Made by a program: the position numbers and the translations under genes
Assembly (NCBI GenBank): GCA_016716425.1
Contig: JADJWJ010000004.1
Location: 248,001 to 312,000, forward strand
Source: Betaproteobacteria bacterium
Lineage (GTDB): Bacteria > Pseudomonadota > Gammaproteobacteria > Burkholderiales > Casimicrobiaceae
DNA: 64,000 bases
Direction: 5' to 3'
The notes under the pieces: generated by a model
What the model was told of the DNA's origin: nothing
The model's input: the letters and a program-made list of their open reading frames with translations, nothing else
Databases searched by the model: none
In this document: positions 8,226 through 16,978 of the stretch, in pieces
Numbering within the stretch: position 1 is the first letter of the stretch
How the letters are laid out: each line of letters starts with the position of its first letter

Positions 8226-8586
8226 CGACCCCCACGCTCGCGGTACTCGCTGCCCCCGGAGCCGCCCTCGCGCGCGGGGCGAAGCCCAGGCTCGCAGAGC
8301 GCGTCCGCGCACGAGGGCGGCGGCCGACACGCTGGCCTTGGCATGTGGTGCGGGACCGAGGAGGCCGCAGAAGGTCAGTCCCTTGGGACGGCCCGGCGGG
8401 ACGGAGAACGACCCCCGCGCTCGCGGTACTCGCTGCCCCCGGAGCCGCCCTCGCGCGCGGGGCGAAGCCCAGGCTCGCAGAGCGCGTCCGCGCACGAGGG
8501 CGGCGGCCGACACGCTGGCCTTGGCATGTGGTGCGGGACCGAGGAGGCCGCAGAAGGTCAGTCTCTTGGGACGGCCCGGCGGGACT
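8226..8586 (+). repeat. Tandem direct repeat, two copies of about 183 bp (element C)
   Basis: The second copy (8409-8586) repeats 8226-8408 with only two substitutions visible over about 178 bp. Each copy ends in a hairpin with loop TTGGGACGGCCCGGC (8383-8397 and 8566-8580), which resembles the loops of elements A and B. In copy 2 the stem has 9 bp (8557-8565/8581-8589, one G/T wobble); in copy 1 only 5 bp. The hairpin in copy 2 ends one base before the next gene's ATG. Frames across it are open but low-complexity, so it is judged non-coding. Confidence 0.9.
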
Positions 8587-8590
8587 GACG

Positions 8591-9106
8591 ATGGCCACGA
8601 AGCCGATCGCGCGCGCGCGCCGCCTGTGGCGGCACCTCGTGACCGACCGCGGCCACGTCCACGCCGCGTTCCCGCCCGAGGAACTCGTCCGGGTCGAGAA
8701 CGCGATCTCCGAGGGCGAGCGCACGCACTCGGGTCAGGTGTGCTTCGCGATCGAGGCCGCGCTGCCGGCCGCCCGGGTATGGCAGCGCGTCTCGCCGCGC
8801 GAGCGCGCGCTGGAGGTGTTCGGCCTGCTGCGCGTCTGGGACACCGAGCGCAACGACGGCGTGCTGGTCTACGTGCTGCTCGCCGACCGCGACGTCGAGA
8901 TCGTCGCCGACCGCGGCATCCACGCCCGCGTCGGGCAGGCGGCGTGGGAGGCGATCTGCGTGCGCATGGAGGCGCTGCTGCGCGAGGGGCGCTACGCCGA
9001 GGGCATCGCGCTCGGCGTGAAGGAAATTTCGGCGCTGCTCGCCACCCATTCTCCACGCGGCGGCGACGACCGCAACGAACTCTCCGATCGCCCGATCATC
9101 CTGTGA
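8591..9106 (+). CDS. Second TPM-domain protein of the lemA cluster
   Basis: This 171-residue soluble TPM-family protein has no signal peptide. The conserved segment NDGVLVYVLLADRDVEIVADRGIH matches the TPM core, with FPPEELVRVENAI near the N-terminus. The frame stays open upstream through the tandem repeat, but ATG 8591 starts exactly where family similarity begins. The only purine-rich ribosome-site candidate (GCGGGA, about 8579-8584) lies in the right arm of the repeat's hairpin, so translation may depend on opening that structure. It is the last gene of the lemA cluster. Confidence 0.88.
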   Translation: MATKPIARARRLWRHLVTDRGHVHAAFPPEELVRVENAISEGERTHSGQVCFAIEAALPAARVWQRVSPRERALEVFGLLRVWDTERNDGVLVYVLLADRDVEIVADRGIHARVGQAAWEAICVRMEALLREGRYAEGIALGVKEISALLATHSPRGGDDRNELSDRPIIL

Positions 9107-9599
9107 CGTGATCGAGTCGCCGCGCGACTCGATCCCGAATCAAGTCAGCACGATCGGCTTCGGGCGGCCGGGCGCCGATCGTGCAGCAACGGCTGGAAGC
9201 GCGCCGTTCAGATGCCGCTTCGCGGCCTTTCAGCAGCGCGCGCATGCGCGCTGACAGCCCCGATCGCAGGCCGGCGCCAGGTACGGCACTCATCGAAGGC
9301 AGTCAGTCCACCAGCGCGCGCGCTACCGAACGGCGAGCGCAGCGGCCTCAAGAGCGGCGCGCTCCATGTGCGTTCCACGCGAAAGTCGCCCGGCCTCGGC
9401 TCTCTGCACGTTACCGATGACGGGGATGCCTGCGTATCGCCTCGCGGCGCCGACTCGCACTCGCCGACGATCCCAGCTCCGCGGGGCCCCTCGCCGGCTG
9501 CTCGCGTCGCCGCCCGAAGCCGTTCCCGCTGACATCTTCGACCGCGATTCGCGGGAGCGGCCGCGCAGCGGCCCGAAACGCGATTCGCGGGCGCCGCTA
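9107..9599. repeat. Structured intergenic element, copy B
   Basis: This element lies between the convergent TPM gene and lplT and is homologous to element A. Hairpin 1 has 11-bp arms (9110-9120/9124-9134). End motif CGAATCAAGTCAGC (9136-9149) precedes hairpin 2 (11-bp arms 9148-9158/9174-9184, loop TTCGGGCGGCCGGGC). The inverted end motif at 9528-9540 reads CGAAGATGTCAGC on the minus strand; its hairpin arm and the first half of the loop (9509-9529) are present, but the partner arm is missing. About 115 bases (roughly 9396-9508) have no counterpart in A. A 13-base direct repeat CGCGATTCGCGGG (9543-9555, 9579-9591) closes the element at the lplT stop. Confidence 0.85.
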
Positions 9600-10871
9600 G
9601 TGCACGCGCCCGTCCCCCTCTTCCGGGATGAGCCGGAGCGAGTCGACCTTGGACTGGTTGTGCAGGTGCCGCCACAGCACCAGCAGCATCGTCGCGGCGA
9701 CGAACAGCCCGAACAGCACGATCGCCCGGTTGACGCTCATGCCGCCGCGGACCATGAACAGGTACATGCCCACCATGACGAGGATGCCGATGTTCTCGTT
9801 GAAGTTCTGGACGGCGATCGAGTGGCCGGCGCCCATCAGCACGTGGCCGCGGTGCTGCAGCAGCGCGTTCATCGGCACGACGAAGAAGCCCGCGCACGCG
9901 CCGATGGCGACCATGAGGACGATCGCGATCGGCAGGTTCGTCACGAAGATCATCGCGATCACGATCAGGCCCATCGCGACCCCGATCGGCAGCACGGACA
10001 CCGAATTTCGCAGGGCGACGAAGCGCGCGGCGAGCACGGCGCCCACCGCAATGCCGGCGGCGACCACGCCCTGCAGGTACGTCGCCTGCGACAGGTTGTA
10101 GCCCAGCGCCCTGGCCGCCCAGTCGATGACGATGAACTGCAGCGTGGCGCCGGCGCCCCAGAACAGCGTCGTGGTGGCGAGCGAGATCTGCCCCAGCTTG
10201 TCCCGCCACAGCAGCGCGACGCAGTGCGCGAACTCGCGGATCAGGAAGAACGGGTTCTTGCTCGGCACGCGGTGGTCGACGCCGGTGTCGGGGATGTACC
10301 AGTTGAACACCGCCGCGATCACGTAGAGCAGGGCGATGATGAGGATCGCCGCCTCCGGAGGCGTGTCGATGCCGGACTCGAAGTTGGGGATGTCGAAGCC
10401 GAGCATGAACGACGAGGCGCGGTCGCTGACCAGAAACCCGCCCGCCAGCACTCCGAGGATGATCGAGGTGACCGTCGTGCCCTCGATCCAGCCGTTGGCG
10501 ACGACGAGCTGCTTGGCCGGCAGGAGTTCGGTCAGGATGCCGTACTTGGCCGGCGAATACGCGGCCGCGCCGAACCCGACCACCGCATAGGCGAGCAGCG
10601 GGTGGACGCTGAACAGCATCAGCATGCAGCCGACCACCTTGATGGCGTTGGTGATCAGCATCACGCGGCCCTTGGGCATCGAGTCGGCGAATGCGCCGAC
10701 CAGCGGCGCCAGCACGACGTACGAGACGACGAAGCACTGCTTCAGCGCCGGCGTCATCCACGGGGGCTCCTCCATCATCCGGAGCAGCGCGATCGCGGCG
10801 ATCAGCAACGCATTGTCGGCGAGCGACGAAAAAAACTGCGCCGCCATGATCGTGTAGAAGCCGGCCTTCAT
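9597..10871 (-). CDS. lplT: Lysophospholipid transporter LplT (MFS)
   Basis: LplT flips lysophospholipids across the inner membrane for re-acylation. The 424-residue protein has about 12 hydrophobic helices and family motifs FFSSLADNALLIAAIALL in helix 1, PKGRVMLITNAIKVVG in the first cytoplasmic loop and YSPAKYGILTELLP. ATG 10871 follows an adjacent GAGGAA ribosome site; the open frame upstream overlaps alr antisense and is not coding. It diverges from alr, a common arrangement in betaproteobacteria. No acyltransferase partner is visible here. Confidence 0.93.
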   Translation of the reverse strand: MKAGFYTIMAAQFFSSLADNALLIAAIALLRMMEEPPWMTPALKQCFVVSYVVLAPLVGAFADSMPKGRVMLITNAIKVVGCMLMLFSVHPLLAYAVVGFGAAAYSPAKYGILTELLPAKQLVVANGWIEGTTVTSIILGVLAGGFLVSDRASSFMLGFDIPNFESGIDTPPEAAILIIALLYVIAAVFNWYIPDTGVDHRVPSKNPFFLIREFAHCVALLWRDKLGQISLATTTLFWGAGATLQFIVIDWAARALGYNLSQATYLQGVVAAGIAVGAVLAARFVALRNSVSVLPIGVAMGLIVIAMIFVTNLPIAIVLMVAIGACAGFFVVPMNALLQHRGHVLMGAGHSIAVQNFNENIGILVMVGMYLFMVRGGMSVNRAIVLFGLFVAATMLLVLWRHLHNQSKVDSLRLIPEEGDGRVH

Positions 10872-10960
10872 TTCCTCGAGTGGTCGTGATGCGCCGTGCG
10901 CGGCGGGCTTGCCCCCGCGTCCGACGCGCGGGCCGGAAGGGGCCGCGCCGGTCGGATGGT

Positions 10961-10966
10961 TATAAT
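10961..10966 (+). promoter_or_regulatory. Candidate -10 box upstream of alr
   Basis: TATAAT (10961-10966) is a perfect sigma70 -10 hexamer in very GC-rich surroundings, about 135 bases before the alr start. No good -35 is visible; a TG lies a few bases upstream. It could serve alr. Confidence 0.4.
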
Positions 10967-11102
10967 GACTGTCGTCGCGCGGCCCGCGCTTTATACCATG
11001 TTTGCGCGCGGCCTCCGTCGCCGCGGCGCAGCATTCCGCCGGGTGGCACGGCGGCTGCCACCCGCGAACCCGGCCGAACGATTGCTCCCCGACCCGCAAC
11101 GA

Positions 11103-12197
11103 ATGGCGCGCCCGCTGTACGCCCAAGTCAACCTCGCTGCGCTGCGCGCCAATCTGGCGCGCGCGCGCGCGCAGGCGCCGGGCACGCAGGTGCTGGCCGT
11201 GGTCAAGGCCAACGCCTACGGGCACGGCCTCGCGCGCGTGCTGCCGGCGCTCGAGGACGCGGACGGGCTGGCCCTGGTCGAGCCCGAGGCGGCCTACGAC
11301 CTGCGCGAGCGGCGCTATACGCGGCGCATCCTCATGCTGGAGGGGTTCTTCGCCGAACGCGAGCTGCCCGAGTTCGCGCAGCGCCGGCTCGCGACGGTCG
11401 TGCACGACATGGAGCAGGTGCGGATGCTCGAGACCGCCGTGCTGCCGCGTCCGCTCGAAGTGTTCGTCAAGGTCAACACCGGCATGAACCGGCTGGGGTT
11501 CCGCCCGTCCGAAGTCGCGGCCGCCTGCACGCGTCTGTCGTCGTCGCCGTCGGTGGCCGCGCTGCGACTGATGATGCACTTCGCGCGCGCCGACGAGGAC
11601 GACGGGATCGCGGAGCCGATGAAGGTCTTCGACGGCGCGTGCCGCGGGTTGCCGTACCCGCGGTCGCTCGCGAACTCGGCCGGCATCTTCCGCTTCCCGG
11701 AAGTCGGCGGCGACATCGTGCGGCCGGGCATCATGCTCTATGGCGCCACCCCTTTCGCGTACGACACCGCCGACATGCTCGGCCTGAAGCCGGTCATGAC
11801 GCTGCGCTCGACGCTCGTCGGCGTGCAGGAGCTCAAAGCCAACGAGAGCGTCGGCTACGGCGCGGCCTACACGGCGTCGCGCCCGCACCGCGTCGGCGTG
11901 ATCGCCTGCGGCTACGCCGATGGCTACCCGCGCCACGCGCCGAACGGCACGCCGGTGCTCGTCTGCGGCAGGAAGGTGCGCATGGCCGGGCGCCCGTCGA
12001 TGGACATGGTCACGGTCGACCTGACCGACGTGCCCGAGGCGCGCGTCGGCAGCCCGGTCGTACTGTGGGGCGAGGGGCTGCCGGTCGACGACGTCGCGAG
12101 CGCCGCGGCGACGGTCGGCTACGAGCTCCTGTGCGCGGTCGCGCCGCGCGTGCCGTTCGTGACGAGCGAGGTCGGCAGCGTCGACCTCGAGCTCTAG
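11103..12197 (+). CDS. alr: Alanine racemase
   Basis: This PLP enzyme interconverts L- and D-alanine for peptidoglycan synthesis. The product is 364 residues. The PLP-binding lysine is K35 in AVVKANAYGHG; the catalytic tyrosine sits in SVGYGAAYTA; the RPGIMLYG loop and the late GRPSMDMVTVDLTD motif are intact. The frame is open for about 70 codons upstream, but family similarity begins at MARPLYAQVNL. hldD follows 19 bases downstream on the same strand. Confidence 0.96.
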   Translation: MARPLYAQVNLAALRANLARARAQAPGTQVLAVVKANAYGHGLARVLPALEDADGLALVEPEAAYDLRERRYTRRILMLEGFFAERELPEFAQRRLATVVHDMEQVRMLETAVLPRPLEVFVKVNTGMNRLGFRPSEVAAACTRLSSSPSVAALRLMMHFARADEDDGIAEPMKVFDGACRGLPYPRSLANSAGIFRFPEVGGDIVRPGIMLYGATPFAYDTADMLGLKPVMTLRSTLVGVQELKANESVGYGAAYTASRPHRVGVIACGYADGYPRHAPNGTPVLVCGRKVRMAGRPSMDMVTVDLTDVPEARVGSPVVLWGEGLPVDDVASAAATVGYELLCAVAPRVPFVTSEVGSVDLEL

Positions 12198-12216
12198 TCC
12201 ATCGGGAGACCGCATC

Positions 12217-13230
12217 GTGTACACGATCGTCACCGGCGCCGCCGGCTTCGTCGGGTCGAACCTCGTCCGCGGGCTCAACGACCGCGGCGAGACCGACATC
12301 ATCGCCGTCGACAACCTGACCAATGCGGACAAGTTCCGCAACCTCGCCGACTGCGAGATCGCCGACTACCTCGACAAGGACGAGTTCCTCGCGCGGCTCG
12401 CCGCCGGCGACTTCGACGACGACGTGGCGGCGATCCTGCACCAGGGCGCGTGCTCGGACACGATGGAGACCGACGGCCGGTACATGATGCGCAACAACTA
12501 CCGGTACTCGGTCGCGCTGCTCGACCACTGCCAGAACAACGACATCCCGCTGCTCTACGCGTCGAGCGCTTCGGTGTACGGGGCGGGCACGACGTTCGTC
12601 GAGCGCCGCGAGCACGAGGCGCCGCTCAACGTCTACGGCTACTCGAAGTTCCTGTTCGACGAGTACGTGCGGCGCGCGCTGCCCGACCGCACGGCACAGA
12701 TCGCGGGCTTCCGCTACTTCAACGTCTACGGCCCGCGCGAGCAGCACAAGGGCCGCATGGCCTCGGTCGCGTTCCACTTCTTCCACCAGTACTGCTCCGG
12801 TGGCCGCGTGCGGCTGTTCGAGGGGTCGGGCGGCTACGCGGCCGGCGAGCAGCGGCGCGACTTCGTGTCGGTCGCCGACGTCGTTGCCGTCAACCTCGAG
12901 TTCCTCGACCACCCGGAGCGCTCGGGCATCTTCAACCTCGGCACGGGTCGCGCGCAGTCGTTCAACGACGTCGCGGTGGCGACGGTCAATGCGTGCCGCA
13001 AGGCGGAGGGCCGGCCGCCGGCGACGCTCGTGGAGCTCGTGCGCGAAGGCGCGATCGAGTACATCGCGTTTCCACCGCAGCTCGTCGGCAGGTACCAGAG
13101 CTACACGCAGGCCGACCTGACGCTGCTGCGCGGCGCTGGCTGCAAGGTGGAGATGGCGCCGGTGGAGGAGGGTGTGGCCGCCTACGTCGAACGGCTGATG
13201 GCGGACCGTGGCGCGTCCCCCGTAACGTGA
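12217..13230 (+). CDS. hldD: ADP-L-glycero-D-manno-heptose 6-epimerase
   Basis: HldD (RfaD) makes the ADP-heptose precursor of the LPS inner core, showing a Gram-negative envelope. The 337-residue short-chain-dehydrogenase-type protein starts with the Rossmann motif TGAAGFVGSNL (6-16), has the LHQGACSDT signature and the YGYSK catalytic pair (YxxxK), and RYFNVYGPREQHKGRMASV in the middle. GTG at 12217 is the start, with GGGAG about 10 bases upstream. It is likely co-transcribed with alr. Confidence 0.96.
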   Translation: MYTIVTGAAGFVGSNLVRGLNDRGETDIIAVDNLTNADKFRNLADCEIADYLDKDEFLARLAAGDFDDDVAAILHQGACSDTMETDGRYMMRNNYRYSVALLDHCQNNDIPLLYASSASVYGAGTTFVERREHEAPLNVYGYSKFLFDEYVRRALPDRTAQIAGFRYFNVYGPREQHKGRMASVAFHFFHQYCSGGRVRLFEGSGGYAAGEQRRDFVSVADVVAVNLEFLDHPERSGIFNLGTGRAQSFNDVAVATVNACRKAEGRPPATLVELVREGAIEYIAFPPQLVGRYQSYTQADLTLLRGAGCKVEMAPVEEGVAAYVERLMADRGASPVT

Positions 13231-13308
13231 GCGAGCGCTGCCCGCCGCGCCGCCACTCCGGCGCGCGGCGCGAGCAGCGGTATCGCCAATCACGTACGGA
13301 GGTATGCC

Positions 13309-13680
13309 ATGACCAAGCTTCTGTGGGCGCTCGCGCTGGCGCTCGTGACGCAACTCGGACTCGCGCCCGGCGCGGCCGCCGCCGTCAACATCAACACGGC
13401 CACCAGGGACGAGCTCGTCGCCCTGCCGGGCATCGGCCCGGCGAAGGCGCAGGCGATCGTCGACTACCGGAAGGCCAACGGTCCGTTCAAGTCCGTCGAC
13501 GACCTGAAGAACGTCAAGGGCATCGGCGCCAAGCGCATGGAAAAGCTGCGCAGCGACGTCACCGTCGGCGCGCCGCAGGCCAGGGTCGCCGCTGCCGGCG
13601 CCAAGCCGGACGCCAAGGGCCCCGGGCCCGCGGTGAAGGGCGACGTGCGTGCGAGCGGCGACGTGCGGGCGGCGAGGTAG
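13309..13680 (+). CDS. ComEA-like helix-hairpin-helix DNA-binding protein
   Basis: This 123-residue exported protein has a signal peptide (residues 1-24, ending AAAA) followed by tandem helix-hairpin-helix motifs (VNINTATRDELVALPGIGPAKAQAIVDYR and VKGIGAKRMEKL). This architecture is found in ComEA/competence-type proteins that bind incoming DNA in the periplasm. The last 40 residues are low-complexity. The ribosome site CGGAGG is well placed. Whether it works in DNA uptake here is inferred from the family only. Confidence 0.88.
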   Translation: MTKLLWALALALVTQLGLAPGAAAAVNINTATRDELVALPGIGPAKAQAIVDYRKANGPFKSVDDLKNVKGIGAKRMEKLRSDVTVGAPQARVAAAGAKPDAKGPGPAVKGDVRASGDVRAAR

Positions 13681-13723
13681 CCGGGCGCCGCGGTCGATGC
13701 CGCTGCGCGCCCGGACGACGGCG

Positions 13724-14701
13724 TCAGGCCGGCCGGCCGGCGTCGTCGAACAACCCCTCGAACAGCGCGGTGCTCAAGTACCGCTCGCCCGAATCGGGGA
13801 GCACGACGACAATCGTCCTGCCGGCGTATTCGGGTCGCTTGGCGAGGCGCACCGCGACGGCCGTCGCGGCGCCGCAGGAGATGCCCGACAGGATGCCCTC
13901 CTCGCGCGCCAGCCGGCGCGCATAGAGGATCGCCTCGTCGTTGGAGACGGTTTCGACGACGTCGACCAGCGACAGGTCGAGTACCTGAGGCACGAAGTTC
14001 GGCCCGATGCCCTGGATCTTGTGCGGAGCGGGCGCAAGCGGCAGGCCGGCGCGCGTCTGCGTGAGCAGGGGGCTTGCCTCCGGCTCGACCGCGACCGTCA
14101 CGATCGGCCTGCCGCGCTTGACCTTGAAGTAGCGCGCGACGCCGGTGATCGTGCCGCCGGTGCCCACGCCGGCGACGAACACGTCGACGTTGCCGTCGGT
14201 GTCGTCCCAGATCTCCGGGCCCGTTGTCGCCTCGTGGATCGCCGGGTTCGCGGGGTTCTTGAACTGCTGCAGCAGCACGTAGCGGCCGGGGTCGGACGCC
14301 ACGATCGCCTCGGCCTTCGCGATGGCGCCGGTCATGCCCTTGGCGCCCTCGGTGAGGACGAGCTTCGCACCGTACGCGACGAGGAGCTTCCGGCGCTCGA
14401 CGCTCATGGTGTCCGGCATCGTCAGCGTGAGCGGGATGCCACGCGCGGCGGCGACGAAGGCGAGCGCGATGCCGGTGTTGCCGCTCGTGGGCTCGACGAT
14501 CTCCGTGCCGGGCCCGAGCAGCCCGCGCTGCTCGGCGTCCCAGATCATGGCAGCGCCGATCCGGCACTTGACCGAATACGCGGGGTTGCGCCCCTCGATC
14601 TTCGCCAGGACCGTCGCCGGCGCGCCGTCGACGACGCGGTTGAGGCGCACGAGCGGCGTGCGGCCGATGGAGCGGGAGTTGTCGGGGTACCAGTGAGCCA
14701 T
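13724..14701 (-). CDS. cysK: Cysteine synthase A (O-acetylserine sulfhydrylase)
   Basis: This PLP enzyme joins sulfide to O-acetylserine. It has 325 residues. K45 in AYSVKCRIGA is the PLP lysine, and SVKCRIGA is characteristic of CysK rather than CysM. EPTSGNTGIALAFVAA binds the substrate; GVGTGGTITGVARY binds the cofactor phosphate. The start at MAHWYPDN is chosen because the upstream 24 residues are not conserved-looking. It lies on the opposite strand from a cysM-type paralogue 1.4 kb away. Confidence 0.95.
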   Translation of the reverse strand: MAHWYPDNSRSIGRTPLVRLNRVVDGAPATVLAKIEGRNPAYSVKCRIGAAMIWDAEQRGLLGPGTEIVEPTSGNTGIALAFVAAARGIPLTLTMPDTMSVERRKLLVAYGAKLVLTEGAKGMTGAIAKAEAIVASDPGRYVLLQQFKNPANPAIHEATTGPEIWDDTDGNVDVFVAGVGTGGTITGVARYFKVKRGRPIVTVAVEPEASPLLTQTRAGLPLAPAPHKIQGIGPNFVPQVLDLSLVDVVETVSNDEAILYARRLAREEGILSGISCGAATAVAVRLAKRPEYAGRTIVVVLPDSGERYLSTALFEGLFDDAGRPA

Positions 14702-14791
14702 CGTGGGTTCTCCAGTGGAGGCGGCTGTCAGGGAGTCGGCGCGGGCATCCGGGGGACGTGCGGACGGCAACAAAGCGCGCGCTCGCGCGCG

Positions 14792-15967
14792 TCAGTCGCG
14801 CGCGCGCAGCTGCGCGAGTCGCGCCGCCGCCCGCAGCAGCGTCTCGTCGCGCTTGGCGAAGCAGAAGCGGATCACGCGGTGGTCGGTGCCGTCGCGATAG
14901 AACGCCGACAGCGGGATCGTGGCCACGCCGATCTCGCGGACCAGCCGCTGCGCGAACGCGGCCGCCGGCTCGTCGCTCACCCTCCCGTAACGCGCGAGCA
15001 GGAAGTAGCTGCCGGCGCACGGCAGCAACTCGAGCGGCGTGCCCGCGAGCGCGTCACGCAACAGGTCGCGCTTGGCCGCGAAGAACGCCGGCAGCGTCTC
15101 GTATCGCCGGGGATCGTCGAGGAAACGCGCCAGCGCGTGCTGCATCGGGCTGCTGACGGTGAACACGGTGAACTGGTGGATACGCCGGATCTCGGCGCTG
15201 ATGGCGGCGGGCGCCAGCGCGTAGCCGACCTTCCAGCCCGTCGCGTGGAACGTCTTGCCGAACGAGCCGATCACCACGCTGCGCACGGCGAGCTCGGCGT
15301 GACGCGCGAGGCTCTCGTGCCGCGCGCCGTCGTACACCATGTGCTCGTACACCTCGTCGCCGACGACGACGATCGGCGTGTCGCGCGTGAGCCCCGCGAG
15401 CGCGTCGAGATCGGCGGCCCCGAGGATGCTGGTGCCCGGGTTGTTCGGCGTGTTGACCACGATGAGCCGCGTGCGCGGCGTGACCGCGTCGCGCACGCGG
15501 TCCCAGTCGATCCGGTAGCCGGGAAACGTCAGCGGCAGCGGCACCGGCTTCGCGCCCGCCGCCAGCACCGACGGCAGGTAGCTGTCGTACGCCGGCTCGA
15601 ACACGATCACCTCGTCGCCCGGATGCGCGAGCGCCTGGATCGACGTGAAGATCGCCTGCGTCGCCCCGGAGGTCACCGTCACCTCGGTGTCCGGGTCGTA
15701 CGCGCGACCGTAGAGGCGCGCCGCCTTCGCCGCGATCGCCTCGCGCAGCGCGAACACGCCCGGCATCAGAGGGTACTGGTTGTGCCCGGCGCGCATCGCC
15801 TCGGCGACGAGGTCGATCAGCGCCGGGTCGATCGGATAGTCGGGAAAGCCCTGGCCCAGGTTGATCGCCTCGTGCTTCTGCGCGAGCGCCGACATCACGC
15901 TGAAGATCGTGGTGCCGGCGGCGGGCAGCTTGGAGCGGAGCGCGACGTGTGCTGGGACGTCCATCAT
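14792..15967 (-). CDS. Pyridoxal-phosphate methionine-type aminotransferase (YbdL-like)
   Basis: This fold-type I aminotransferase is about 391 residues. The N-terminal INLGQGFPDYPID segment, TVTSGATQAIFTSIQAL, the NTPNNPGTS loop, and the PLP-lysine motif GSFGKTFHATGWKVGY resemble YbdL/methionine aminotransferases and kynurenine aminotransferase-like enzymes. Two adjacent ATG codons (15967, 15964) could start it. It lies between cysK and cysM, so a role in methionine or other sulfur amino-acid transamination is likely but inferred. Confidence 0.9.
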   Translation of the reverse strand: MMDVPAHVALRSKLPAAGTTIFSVMSALAQKHEAINLGQGFPDYPIDPALIDLVAEAMRAGHNQYPLMPGVFALREAIAAKAARLYGRAYDPDTEVTVTSGATQAIFTSIQALAHPGDEVIVFEPAYDSYLPSVLAAGAKPVPLPLTFPGYRIDWDRVRDAVTPRTRLIVVNTPNNPGTSILGAADLDALAGLTRDTPIVVVGDEVYEHMVYDGARHESLARHAELAVRSVVIGSFGKTFHATGWKVGYALAPAAISAEIRRIHQFTVFTVSSPMQHALARFLDDPRRYETLPAFFAAKRDLLRDALAGTPLELLPCAGSYFLLARYGRVSDEPAAAFAQRLVREIGVATIPLSAFYRDGTDHRVIRFCFAKRDETLLRAAARLAQLRARD

Positions 15968-16057
15968 GGCGGGTGGGCGAAACGGTGCGATGGCCGCATT
16001 ATGCCGGGCCGGCATGGCAGGTGCGCCGGGCGGGGCGCCGCGTGCGCGGGCCGAGGT

Positions 16058-16063
16058 TACAAT
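16058..16063 (+). promoter_or_regulatory. Candidate cysM -10 box
   Basis: TACAAT (16058-16063), in the context GGTTACAATGCG, lies 28 bases before the cysM ATG. A very similar box precedes slyD and the YbbA-like gene. Confidence 0.45.
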
Positions 16064-16090
16064 GCGCGCTCGCAGCCACGGCGAACGCGC

Positions 16091-16978
16091 ATGTATCCGA
16101 CGCTCGAATCCACGATCGGCAACACGCCGCTGGTGCGCCTGCAGCGGTTGCCGGGCGCGACGTCCAACGTCGTGCTCGGCAAGCTCGAGGGCAACAACCC
16201 GGCCGGCTCGGTGAAGGACCGCCCGGCGCTGTCGATGATCGTCGAGGCCGAGCAACGCGGAGACATCAGGCCCGGCGACACGCTGATCGAGGCCACTTCC
16301 GGCAACACCGGCATCGCGCTCGCGATGGTGGCGGCGATGAAGGGCTACCGGATGGTCCTCGTCATGCCGGACAACCTGTCGCTCGAGCGCCGGCAGTCGA
16401 TGACGGCGTTCGGCGCGGAGCTGATCCTGGTGACCAAGGCGCAGGGCATGGAGGGCGCGCGCGACCTCGCCGAAAGGATGCGCGCCGAGGGCAAGGGCTT
16501 CATCCTCGATCAGTTCGCCAACCCCGACAATCCGCTCGCGCACTACCGGACCACCGGCCCGGAGATCTGGCGCGACACGCGGGGGCGGATTACCCACTTC
16601 GTGTCGGCGATGGGCACGACCGGGACGATCATGGGCGTGTCGCAGTACCTGAAGCAGATGAACCCCGCCGTCACGATCGTCGGCGCGCAGCCGGCCGAGG
16701 GCGCGTCGATTCCGGGCATCCGCAAGTGGCCGGACGCGTACCTGCCGAAGATCTTCGACGCGCGGCGCGTCGACCGCACCGAAGCGGTGACGCAGCAGGA
16801 GGCGGAGGATACGATGCGGCGGCTTGCCCGCGAGGAGGGCATCTTCTGCGGCGTGTCGGCGGGTGGCGCGTGCGCAGTGGCGTTGCGGGTCGCGCGCGAG
16901 GTCCGCGACGCGACGATCGTCTTCGTCGTCTGCGACCGCGGCGACCGGTATCTGTCGACCGGCGTGTTCGCGCCGTGA
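16091..16978 (+). CDS. cysM: Cysteine synthase B
   Basis: CysM-type O-acetylserine sulfhydrylase can use sulfide or thiosulfate. The 295-residue product carries K42 in NNPAGSVKDRPA as the PLP lysine, EATSGNTGIALAMVAAMKGY, AMGTTGTIMGVSQYLK and the late IFCGVSAGGA motif typical of CysM. The preceding frame is open much further upstream but overlaps the opposite-strand aminotransferase and is ignored. The stop overlaps the GTG of the following exonuclease gene (GTGA), so the two are probably co-translated. Confidence 0.95.
   Translation: MYPTLESTIGNTPLVRLQRLPGATSNVVLGKLEGNNPAGSVKDRPALSMIVEAEQRGDIRPGDTLIEATSGNTGIALAMVAAMKGYRMVLVMPDNLSLERRQSMTAFGAELILVTKAQGMEGARDLAERMRAEGKGFILDQFANPDNPLAHYRTTGPEIWRDTRGRITHFVSAMGTTGTIMGVSQYLKQMNPAVTIVGAQPAEGASIPGIRKWPDAYLPKIFDARRVDRTEAVTQQEAEDTMRRLAREEGIFCGVSAGGACAVALRVAREVRDATIVFVVCDRGDRYLSTGVFAP

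Noticed and set aside
8226..8586. Tandem repeat considered as a CRISPR array or as coding repeats
   Set aside because: Units are 183 bp with no spacers of separate origin, and no cas genes are present; the translations are low-complexity in every frame.
1016..9599. Region between elements A and B considered as a mobile island
   Set aside because: It contains core genes (tsaB, rimI, rlmD, tRNA-Ser) with normal base composition and no integrase; the elements are more simply dispersed repeats.
13649..16090. Long plus-strand open frame in front of cysM
   Set aside because: Antisense to cysK and the aminotransferase, with low-complexity Arg/Ala content; cysM starts at 16091.
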